Below are positions 24,055 through 33,757 of a DNA stretch of 64,000 nt, piece by piece (the stretch's first letter is position 1; every line of letters starts with the position of its first letter). The stretch comes from Cunninghamia lanceolata. Its lineage: Eukaryota; Streptophyta; Pinopsida; Cupressales; Cupressaceae. A model generated the notes under the pieces. It saw only the letters and a list, made by a program, of their open reading frames with translations, ran no database searches and had not been told where the DNA came from. Made by a program: the position numbers and the translations under genes. Location of the stretch: the NCBI GenBank assembly GCA_027924645.1, contig BSBN01000334.1, positions 5,580,001-5,644,000 of the forward strand, read 5' to 3'.

Positions 24055-25208
24055 TGTTGAATGCACAAGAAAACTAAGACGGGGGTGAATTAGTTATAAA
24101 TCAAAAGTTAAGAACCCTCACACACATTTAGATCCAAATTAATTTAATTAATCCCCTAAAATATTAAGATGATTAAGCATGAATGAAAATAATAGAAACT
24201 GAAACAAATCAGCATCATACACAAGAGAACACCAAATTTACATGGAAAACCCAAGTAGTGAAAAACCATGGTGAGAATTAGCTCACAATATAAAGTAATA
24301 TCAACACCTAGATACAATAGGGATCATTACTAGAAGGCTCACTACCATAATAGAAAAGAAGATAAAGAAGATTGTTACAAGGAGAAAACTATCTCATTGC
24401 AACAAAGAAGTCCACCACAATACCATCAACACCTATGTAGTCTCATTAAGGAATTGTAGACATCTTCTTCTCATTTCATCAAGTAATCTAACACATGAAG
24501 GCTCACACTGCACTGCACAAATTCACACTCTATAGGTCTATAATTCACATCACACACATCATAGTCTCTTATTTTACCATCCTTCAACAACTTAGCACTT
24601 ATTTATACCAGCTTCAATTTTAAAAAATATTCTCCAAGGTTGGAAAAGCACCTTAGTCATATAAATTAAAATTAGATCGGCACAAAAATATTCTTGTGAT
24701 AGAAAGGAATGAAGGCGGACCATAACACACATTAGTGTGGACCTAAATCCATCCATACATGCCACACCATGCTTCCACAAACATCAAAGCAACTCTATAA
24801 TTAGTGTAAACATCCAACGTCAGCCAAACCTATGTTAACACCATAAACAATTATGTACACACTTCTTCAAAACCAAATATGACTCACAAACCACACATCA
24901 TGTTGGAACACGATCTAGAGTATTCCACAAACATCCTGAAATGCAACAAATTCGTACGCAACAAGTTGCACCCACTGGATAAACTTGTCATGTTTACCCA
25001 GTATGCTTAAATATCTTTGTTATGCACTATAACTCAAGAAATCAACTTACAGAGAACCAAACCATCAACAACTTCAACTATTCAAAGGTAGATATGAACC
25101 TTAGAATCACACATCCAAATTGGCAATACTTGAAACCACTCTACGGAGAAATATGGAGCAAAACCAGAACACCACTCTATATGCCAGAACATCTTTACAA
25201 CATAATGT
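24055..25208 (-). repeat. 5' LTR of A, larger fragment
   Basis: Starts TGTTGAATGCACAAGAAAACTAAG, matching the 3' LTR start at 16356. It is cut at 25208 by insertion of B with the target duplication AATGT (25204-25208). It continues at 59880. Confidence 0.85.
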
Positions 25209-26107
25209 TGTTGCAATTATGTGCCTAATCAGTGTTGTCATTGATCTCAACATATCTGTGTTTTCATTGGTGTCAACTATACTCTTACTTTGTTGAGGAT
25301 ATTGAGAAAATTAGCCCCTCTAGTGATAACAATGTGTTGCAGTAGAAATAGTGCATTACATGTAGAAGAATAGTCCAGAAGAATGCTTTGCATTTCCTAT
25401 AGAATAAATATCTTTACTTGTGGATTACAAGTTACTTAGAAGCCTATCTAAAGATGCTATATTCTGAGTTTGAGCCTCCAGTATGAAGAATTGAGTGAGT
25501 TATGTTCACCAGAGTGAAGACAACTTTTTCTGTGTTTGGTGGGGACAAGGAGAAAATGTTTTGCTCCACATTTCTCTGCATTGAAGTATTTTGGTCAGTG
25601 GTTTTGGAAGTAAGTCTATGACTATGTTAAATGCCTTCAAGTGTAATGGTTCATGATTTGGTGGTCTGTAAGCTATGTTTTACTCATGATAGTGGCTGAC
25701 AGTGTTCTTGTGCTCTAGTTTGAAGAATCTTATTGATTAAGTTGTTAGAGATCCTGCAGTTGTTGTTGGTGATTACAATGTGCTTGTGGATGTCTCCTAA
25801 TCTTGCTCCTACATTTAGATTAGTCTGTAAGGTGGAATTTGGATTGTGCATAAAGCGTGTTCTTGAGAATACTTATGTTAACATCAATCTTGGTCGACCT
25901 GGTTGAATTTATCATCTATGAAGATGCATCAAAGATTGTGATAGCATGTTGTAGCATGGAAGATTGTGTTTGAGTCCTAGCTAAGGCATGGCATGATTTG
26001 CATGCATTCTTACATCTTTTCCCTAGCTAAATTTCTATTAGGTCTAGACCTATTTTATGTATGTTTGTAATGCCAACCTTAATGATCATTCCAAGGTTGA
26101 TGTAGTG

Positions 26108-26115
26108 TATAAATA
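26108..26115 (+). promoter_or_regulatory. TATA box in the B 5' LTR
   Basis: TATAAATA inside GTGTATAAATACTTG. The same feature occurs in the H LTRs (30428-30435, 41649-41656). Confidence 0.55.
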
Positions 26116-26259
26116 CTTGTAATTGAATCATGAAAATAATTTCCAAGTGCAAAGATGCAAAGATAAAGTGAAGTAAGTAGCAGAGCAGAGTAGAGGTGTT
26201 TTGTACTTCAATAGAACAAAACCTTGGCATGGAGTAGATGTTATCTCAGTTCAACTTTT

Positions 26260-26343
26260 TGACAGTTAGCCTTCCTTTGGTAATGAGCCATCCATAGGCA
26301 GTCAGCCTTTCTTTGTAGTGAGCAATTTGGGCAGTGATCCTCT
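26260..26343. repeat. GGCAGTGAGCC minisatellite, 5 copies
   Basis: Units of about 16-18 bases around (G)GCAGTGAGCC downstream of the TATA box. The matching 3' LTR stretch at 59511-59631 has seven. Confidence 0.65.
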
Positions 26344-26589
26344 ATTTTTCAGTATTGATGTAATGTATATTTCTGTGGGCTAACACCCACCGTGGTTTTT
26401 CCCTTTTAGGGTTTTCCACGTAAAAATATGGTGTCTCCTGTGTTGTTTATGCTTTTTTGTTGAGCTTCTCATTTGATGCTTTCATGGTTATATCTAAATA
26501 TAAGTAATTCATAAGTTGATAATCATATTTGGTTAAAATTTTTAGGACAATTGATTCACCCTCTTAGTTGTCTAGTGTAGTCCAACAAT

Positions 26590-26601
26590 TGGTATCAGAG
26601 C
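26590..26601 (+). promoter_or_regulatory. Primer binding site of B
   Basis: TGGTATCAGAGC, the exact plant initiator Met-tRNA complement, two bases after the LTR. Confidence 0.88.
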
Positions 26602-26645
26602 AAGGTTCCTCTAAAGAAAGCCTAACAACTTGAGAAAGATATAGG

Positions 26646-27200
26646 ATGTCTTATAGGAAAGAAGCTCTACATTTTGATGGGACAAATTATGCTCTTTGGA
26701 AGGTATGAATGAAAAGCCATCTTCTTTGTCTTGGTTATAAAGTATTGAAAGTTGCAGAAGAAAAATATACCATACCTCCAAATTGTTTGATGACTAAAGA
26801 TGAAATCAAATAATATGAGGTGGATGTCAAAGCAAAGGATGCCCTGCTAAGTTGCTTGAGTGACTTAGTGTTGACAAAAGTTGTGGACCTTGCAAATGAG
26901 GTATGGGAGAAGCTGAAAAATCTATATCAAGGAGATGATTCTGTAAAAGAAGCCAAGCTACAAAGTGTCAAAGTGAAATATGAAGGTTTGAAGATCAATG
27001 AAGATGAAAACATAACAACTTTTATGCAAAGAGTTGATGAACTTGTCACTGGAATAAAGGGTATGGGAGGAACTCTTGGTGATAAGGAAGTTGTGATGAA
27101 AATTCTCAGATCACTACCAAAGTCATATAGTCACAAGGTAGCTGCAATTGAAGAATTCATGACTGTAAAAATTATTAATAGAGATCAGTTACTTGGAAAG
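26646..27200 (+). pseudogene. Copia B: gag, N-terminal part
   Basis: ATG at 26646 gives MSYRKEALHFDGTNYALWK, the copia Gag start. After two stops the frame is open at 26820-27200 (KAKDALLSCLSDLVLTKV, EDENITTFMQRVDELVTG, ILRSLPKSYSHKVAAIEE). It is interrupted after the codons for LLGK by solo LTR E1. The target duplication GAAAG (27196-27200) repeats at 28841-28845, where KLTAFEMSEFG resumes. Confidence 0.85.
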
Positions 27201-28840
27201 TGGTGCAGGAGCACCCGCACATGATCAGGATATAGGTCCGCATGATCAGGATATAGGTCCGCATGATGACATACATGATCAGGATGTAGGATAGTTATCA
27301 TCATGATGACGGGATAATCTATTTTTAGTATGTTTGACTTATCATGTAATAAGGTCCACTGTGACCGATGCTATGTAATAGTTCAACATAGGAGTAAGTG
27401 TAGGCAGTTAGAGATCGGGATAAGAGAGTCTGAGCTGTCCTCTCTCCCAGCCGCTTGGAAGCTCCCAACCGCTGGGAAGTGATGCTAGTAGTACTCGAAG
27501 GATTTGTTATATATACCTTCGATCTGTAGGGTTTTAGATATACAGTTTGGAGATAGTTTGATATAGTTTTGATATTGATGTACTGGTGTTGAGTAGATAT
27601 TCAGGAGAGCAGTTCAGACATTGTGAAGCTGTATTCAGGACATTGAATTTCAATTGAATAAGATCTCGTCTTTTGCATTATCTGTTTGCATCTGTGTTGA
27701 TTTCCTTTCCGTTTTGCAAGCTAATGACCACCTTCAACCCTTCCACCGGTTGATCCTGCAAATCGATGGAATGGTCCTGTATCATAGATTAGATTGCATT
27801 TGTGTTTTCTGTTTGTGCATTGCATTGTTCAGGAGATCTGTTAGAAGCATGCTGTAAATCAGCCTAGCATCCTCATGTGCTAGGTCTAGAAGATAAACTG
27901 TTAGATTTTGGTTTGGAGGTGAACCGGCCCGGTCGTCACATGATCTTTGTGAAATTATGCGGTTGTGAGTGTTTTCATGCAGTGGAAGGATACACAGGAG
28001 TCTGCATGTGTGATTCCAGTCAGAACGAGCCGCAACATCATCTGCGAATCCATCGCCATCAGGATCGGGTCATGAAGTTGTTGAAATTTGCATGTTGCAG
28101 GTGCATCATGATGTTTTGAGTTGGATATATACTCAGTGTATATATCGCAGTCAGGATCATCTCTCGGGGAAGGTCATCATCCGCATATCGCTAACGGATG
28201 CGGGTGTGAAAGTTGAGTTTTTGGCTAAGTGTTGAAGAGTTCATCAGGATGATGTGTGACGTCATCGTCATCAGGATATGACGTCATCGTCATCAGGATA
28301 TTAGGAAATCCCTCTATGCGGGTTTATCCTGTTGTCGCTAAGTGGAAAGGTATCGGCGTAGGCAGGAAGTTGTATTAGCATCATCAGGAGGTTTCGAAGA
28401 ACCGGATGTTTAATATCATGATGCTGTTGCTTGTATCGTCGGGCAGTGAAGCATCGAAGGAAAGTTGTTGAAGTGGAACGTCATCAGGATATTTGGGCAA
28501 CCGGATATTTGGATATCCTGCTGACGAAGGTGATATTGAATATCATGATGATGCCGCTTGTGTTTGGCACCCGATGAACAGTGCAACCGGAGGAGGTTCG
28601 CGCCCGTTGATTATCATGATGATGATGATAGGCGACAGTCGAAGGAGGTAAATAGTAGTCGACAGGAGGATATTTGCGATCATCAGAAATATGATGATGC
28701 TGTTGAAATATGATGATGCAGTTGGTGTTGTTAGGAAATATGATGATGATGTTCAGCCGATAGACATTTTTATCAGGTTGTTTGTATTGTTGGCAGCTCC
28801 TTTCTGTTAGGTTGTCTCCGTTGCGTTCCACTCTGCAACA
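27201..28840 (+). mobile_element. Solo LTR E1 (1,640 bp) inside the gag of B
   Basis: TGGTGCAGGAGCACC...CTCTGCAACA with perfect GAAAG on both sides. It has a tandem ATGATCAGGATATAGGTCC (two full copies at about 27220-27262). TATATATACC occurs near 27510. The hairpin-forming CCTTCCACCGG...ATGGAATGG lies at about 27740-27775. Tandem TGACGTCATCGTCATCAGGA lies at about 28256-28300, with GATGATG-rich sequence from 28540. It starts with the same 15 bases as the LTRs of F. Open frames inside it are not genes. Confidence 0.92.
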
Positions 28841-29651
28841 GAAAGCTTACAGCCTTTGAGATGAGTGAATTTGGTGATGCCTGCTTAAAGTTGAATCACC
28901 TTTTAAAGCTAGTACTTCAGCAGAGATCTCTAGAGCTAAGAAATACAAGGTGGATGATGACATTGATGAAATTGAAGCTAAATTTGTTGACAGGCTACAA
29001 AGAGGCTCTGGTATGTTCAAAGGTAAATTACCTTTCAAATGTTTCTCTTGCGGTAAAGTAGGTCATTACACTTCTAGATGTCCTGAAAGAATTTAAAGAA
29101 ATAAGAAGAATAATGAGAGCAGGCCTAGAGTTCCAAAGAAATTCTACTATGTTAGAGATTTTGATGATGAAGGGGTGACTGATGATGAATTTGATGATGC
29201 TAATACTAGTGCAAATGAATTCCTATTTATTTCTATTAAAGAAGATCATGTGTCTACTAACTCTACTAGTTATGTGAAGGATAAAAAACTAGTAGAAGAA
29301 AGTGCTTTGGTTGTTCAGGTTGAGAAAGATAAGGATGAATGGATTATTGATAGTGGATGCTCACATCACATGACTGGTGACAAAATTAAGTTTTTAAGTT
29401 TGGAAAAGTATGATGGTGGACTGGTTAGGTTTGGAGATAATGTAGTTGGTACAATTTGTGGAAAAGAATCTATTTCATTTGATGGAAAGCATAATACTAA
29501 TAATGTTCTATATGTGAAGGGTTTGAATCATAATCTTTTCAGTGTTAGTCAGATTTGTGACAAAGGATATGATGTGAGATTCAAAGATAATAGGTGCAAG
29601 ATCATGGAAAGTTCTGGAATTGTGATTGCTACCAATAAGAAGACAAAATAT
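28841..29651 (+). pseudogene. Copia B: gag C-terminal part and protease
   Basis: After E1 the Gag resumes. A frameshift occurs near 28890. The zinc knuckle CFSCGKVGHYTSRC (29040-29081) is intact. Further on, KDEWIIDSGCSHHMTGDKIK carries the DSG protease site, followed by VLYVKGLNHNLFSVSQICDKG of the GAG-pre-integrase lead. It breaks at KKTK where H is inserted and resumes at 42166. Confidence 0.85.
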
Positions 29652-30940
29652 TGTTGCAAGTATGAGGTGAACAAGTGTTGTCATTGATGTCAACATACTC
29701 ATATTGCATTGACAAGAAGGATTGGATGAGCTGTGTGCGGAGGATTGAGAAAAATAGTCTCAATTAGGAACAGTGAAGAACAGTGATGAGAAGAAGGCAA
29801 AAGTAATCAACAGGTTGTGATTCAGAGGATGCAGATTAAAGGGTTTGTAGATATGAGTCTTGAGATGATCCAGTTGAGATTTTAGAGGTCCACATGAAGA
29901 TGTGAAGAAGTTGTGATTGATCAAGTAGAACCAGTTCCAGGAGATGCTCCGGAGTGAAAGTGTTACAAAAAGGTCTAGTGAGATCCAGAAGTGCATTGTC
30001 CTATTCTGTGGATTGGACAAAGTGTTTGGGATGTCCTTGTGATGTGTCATCTCAATTGGTATGTGGTTTGGAGGTCCAGAAGCACCTCTTACAGTATGAC
30101 AGTGGCAATAGACTGTGTTCTTGAAGTTCCGGATGAGGAAGAGAAGAGATTCTAGTGAGCAGAGGAAGTGCAGATGTACCTGGTCATTCAGGCAAGCTTG
30201 TGAAGGTTCTTGGATCATATTGAGGTTGTGTTGTTGGTCCTCATTGGTGGTAGAGCCCGGAATTAAAGATATTCGTCCAGATGAAGTTCTTGTTTAGACT
30301 AGCTAACCGGATGAGTTGTTCATCATGCAAATGTTCTTGTGGTGGCCAACCGGATGTGTTATTCATCTTGCAAATGTTCTTATGGTAGATTGCCGACTTA
30401 GATGATTGTTCCTAAGTCAATGTCTTGTATAAATAAAGGTTTGTGAGTTCATTTCGAAGTGTGTCGTGGAGCAGATGAGTATGGTATAGCGAAAGAGCAA
30501 AAGGCAGAGCAGAAGTATTTCAGGCTTAAATGGAACTGATCTAAACATGGTGAAGATGTCATTCTCCAATTAAAGGTTGTGTTACTTATGATCTTGTAGA
30601 CAGTGTGTCTCTTGTAGGTAGTGTGCCTCTTTGTGAGCAGTGTGCTCAGGCAGTGAGCCCTAATTGGCATGTGCCATTCATTTTTCTTATTCTTCTAATA
30701 GAGAATAATCCTTAGGTTAATCACCCCATGGTTTTTCCCTTAACTGGGTTTTCCATGTCAAAAATCTTGGTGTCTAATCTGTTGATGTTTATCTGCTTTG
30801 GTGTTTATGCTTTCTGCTTTCATGAATCATTAATTGATATGCTGTTAACTTACAAGAAGAAACAAGTGTTTGAAGTAGAAGCAAGGTTTTTATACAACTG
30901 ATTCACCCCCCATTCTTAGTTGTGTGCCTTAGATCTAACA
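29652..30940 (+). repeat. 5' LTR of copia H
   Basis: TGTTGCAAGTATGAGG to TTAGATCTAACA. TATAAATA at 30428-30435. CAGTG(T/A)GCC-type repeats at about 30600-30665. Confidence 0.93.
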
Positions 30941-30942
30941 AT

Positions 30943-30954
30943 TGGTATCTAAGG
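30943..30954 (+). promoter_or_regulatory. Primer binding site of H (mutated)
   Basis: TGGTATCTAAGG stands where B and D have TGGTATCAGAGC. The differences fit decay after insertion. Confidence 0.7.
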
Positions 30955-30997
30955 TAAGTTCCTCTGAAAGGAGCTTAACCACTTGAGGAGATCCAGG

Positions 30998-32065
30998 ATG
31001 TCATCATACAAGAAGGATAGTCCGAAGTTTGATGGAACCAACTTCACTCTCTGGAAAGGTCGCATGAAATGTCACTTGGAGTGGATGGGAAAAGCATACT
31101 TGACCATGGTCTCAAAACCATATGTACCTCCATAGGGTGGTGCGACAACTCTAAATGAAATCACAGATGCTGAAAACAATTTGCGGACCAAAGAAGCTCT
31201 TCTAAGCGTATTGAATGATTCAGAGCTCTCAAATGTCATTGACCTACCAACTGCATATGAGATCTGAGTTAAACTGGAACTTCTACATGAAGGAGATGAG
31301 CTTGTTAAGCATGCAAGGTTGCAAAGTCTGAAAGGGAAATTTGAAAGATTGAAGATGAGAGATGATGAAAATATCACTACCTTTATGCCAAGGGTAAATG
31401 AGCTGGTGTATGGAATCAAGAATGCTGGTGGAGTTCTGGATGAAAATGAAATTGTTTGCAAAATTCTTAGATCCCTTCTTGCTGCCTACAAAATCAAGGT
31501 TGCTGCCATTGATGAATTTAGAGCCCATACAACTGTCACAAGAGAGCAATTAGCTAGAAAACTGGCTGCATTTGAAATGACTGAGTTTGGAGATGATCAC
31601 CCCAAGACTGAATTTGCATTCAAGGCCAGTGCCTATGTCAAAGGCAAACAAAAATTTGATCTGGGAGAGAATTCTTCAAGGAAGTTGTCATGGTATGATC
31701 AAGCAAGGAAATACATGGAAGAGGAAGAAGCAGAAACAACTCAATTTGAAGCCCTCATTGCAAAGAGACTGCCAAGAGGATCCGGTAAGTATGAAGGAAA
31801 ACTACCCTTTAAGTGCTTCAACTATAATAAGATTGGTCATTTTGCTTCAAGATGTCCAAAAAGATCTGCAAGGTCAAATACTAACAGACAAAGGTTCCAA
31901 AAGAACTGTTATTATGTTCATGAAGAAGATGATAATGAAGGAGTAACAGATGATGAATCTAAAATAGGAAGCAAATCCAGAAATGAATGGGTGTTTATTG
32001 CCATCGAGGAAGAAGATTCAATATCCTCTGAATCTGTCAATCATAAGGTTGTGGAAAGAGCTTTA
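30998..32065 (+). pseudogene. Copia H: gag
   Basis: ATG at 30998 (MSSYKKDSPKFDGTNFTLWK). Stops at 31133 and 31265, then open from 31319 (EDNITTF-type block DDENITTFMPRVNELVYG; FAFKASAYVKGKQKF). The zinc knuckle at 31814-31855 reads CFNYNKIGHFASRC, with Tyr in place of the second Cys. It breaks at NHKVVERAL where F entered. Removing F and one target copy restores the phase with 37456 onward. Confidence 0.88.
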
Positions 32066-33610
32066 TGGTGCAGGAGCACCTACCTGACAGCTGGCCTCCA
32101 TGAGGCAGTTAGTTTGTTATAGGTCTGGTTAATGTTTCCAAGAAGGTCTGATAAGACTAATGCATGTAATAAGGTCATGTTGACCATACTTTACTATTTT
32201 TAGATAGGTTGTTAGGACAGCTGTTATGCTGTATGTTCGGTTGGATCCTCCCAGCCGCTTGGAAGCTCCCAGCCGCTTCGAGTCGAGTTGGTAGTACTCG
32301 CGAGAATTCCTATTTATGCATTAGGATCGGTTGGTTTTATATATATTGAGGAGCTAGGTTGCACAGAGTGAGACAGAGAGAGAGACAGAATATTGTATTT
32401 GCATCTTTTGAAATCAATAAAGAGATCCTGTTTGTGTCCATTCTCTGTTTTGAATTCCATTGTGTAATCGAGTTGCTGTTCTGGTGGTTGCATGGATTCG
32501 CTAATCCATTCCACCGGTTGATTCGTCGAATCGGTGGAATGGCTATGTACAATAGTTTAGGATTTAGTTTGCATTTTCTATTTGTTCACATGTATGTTTG
32601 CAGAATCGCAGTTGAGATGTGCTAAGAACCCTAGCATGGGCATGTGCTAGGTCGTGCTGGTAGTTCGAGTCTGGAAAGTTGTCCAGGAAGCAGATCGGGT
32701 CACCTCAGGAGGTTCGGCGGATCAAAATTCGCTAAGGTTAGAAATTCGTCACAACGGCATCATCAGGATATTTCTGTGTATATCCTGCAGTTACTTCGGG
32801 CACCATCCGAGTAGATGGAGGTGAGCATGATACAGTTGTTTACATAAGGTGAATGCATTTCGGGGTGATCATCACAAGGTGTTGCCGAGGAAGAGTATAT
32901 CGGCATAAGTTAGTCGATTAGGTTGATAAAATCATCGCGGGCCGATAATGTTAAGTTTGGCCGACAGCAGGATATTGAAGGAACTGCATATGACGTCATC
33001 GTCATCAGGATAATCGTCATCAGGACATTCTGAAATATCACCCAATAAAGGTTTATCCTGCTAACCATAAGTGTTTTGGTATCGGCATAAGGCATTGAGA
33101 AGTTAAGTGGATCAGGAGGAGGATATTCGGTAGAATATTCGTCATCAGTATAAAGTTGAATATCATCATTAGGATGTTTCAATATGACCGGATAAGTCAT
33201 ATCCTGATGCTGCTTGTTTAAGTAGGTCGGAGATCAGGGTGACGTAAGTGTCTAAAGGAAAGGTGCATGAGAGTATCGTCATCAGGATATATGGGAGGAA
33301 CCGGATATTTTATATCCTGCTGATGAAGATGATGTCGAACATCATGATGCTGCAGATAGAGGTTGGCGGTAAGATGAACAGTGATCGTTAGGAGGATGAT
33401 TGCGCTTGCCGAATATGATGAAGCTACCGATAGCCGGATATGATGATGCTGCTGACAGGTGAAAGGTCAAAGGTTTGTCTGCAGGAGGATATCGGTCGGC
33501 AAGAGAAAATATGATGATGCTGACAATGTTAACAGAAAATATGATGATGATGATGGGTTGTAGACATACATGCTGTATGTCAAGGTTTTAGTGTGGATGC
33601 CTCTGCATCA
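32066..33610 (+). repeat. 5' LTR of F (1,545 bp)
   Basis: TGGTGCAGGAGCACC to CTCTGCATCA. TATA at 32336-32349 and AATAAA at 32416-32421 put the U3/R border about 300 bases in, leaving more than 1.2 kb of R-U5. Hairpins occur at about 32505-32542 and 32628-32652. It holds about eight AGGATAT/ATATCCT motifs, a TGACGTCA at about 32991 and a TGACGTAAG at about 33239. Confidence 0.93.
32336..32421 (+). promoter_or_regulatory. Promoter and polyadenylation signal in LTR F
   Basis: TTTTATATATATTG (32336-32349) followed 67 bases later by AATAAA (32416-32421). The same pair lies in the 3' LTR at 36173-36186 and 36256-36261. A GA repeat between them differs by one unit between the LTRs. Confidence 0.6.
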
Positions 33611-33613
33611 TAG

Positions 33614-33625
33614 TGGTATCAGAGC
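33614..33625 (+). promoter_or_regulatory. Primer binding site of F
   Basis: TGGTATCAGAGC, three bases after the LTR end, an exact initiator Met-tRNA complement. Confidence 0.88.
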
Positions 33626-33757
33626 TCAGCAAAAGGTCTGGGCTGTTGTGTGTTGATTCTGTCACCGAAAGGGCAGAGATTCTGTCACTGAAAGGGCAGA
33701 GGTAGAGTTGATTCTGTCACTGAAAAGATAGAGGTAGAGGAGTGAGAGGTTGACAAA

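Larger units (their letters stand above)
25209..26587 (+). repeat. 5' LTR of copia B (1,379 bp)
   Basis: TGTTGCAATTATGTGCC to GTAGTCCAACA. TATA box at 26108-26115 and five copies of a GGCAGTGAGCC-type repeat at 26260-26343. It holds the empty target site of element C (TTAGGTCTAGACC at 26038-26050). Confidence 0.88.

Noticed and set aside
27654..28119. Open frames in solo LTR E1 (also minus strand of E2, and in the LTRs of F)
   Set aside because: Non-coding LTR sequence. The frames are not kept between E1, E2 and F.
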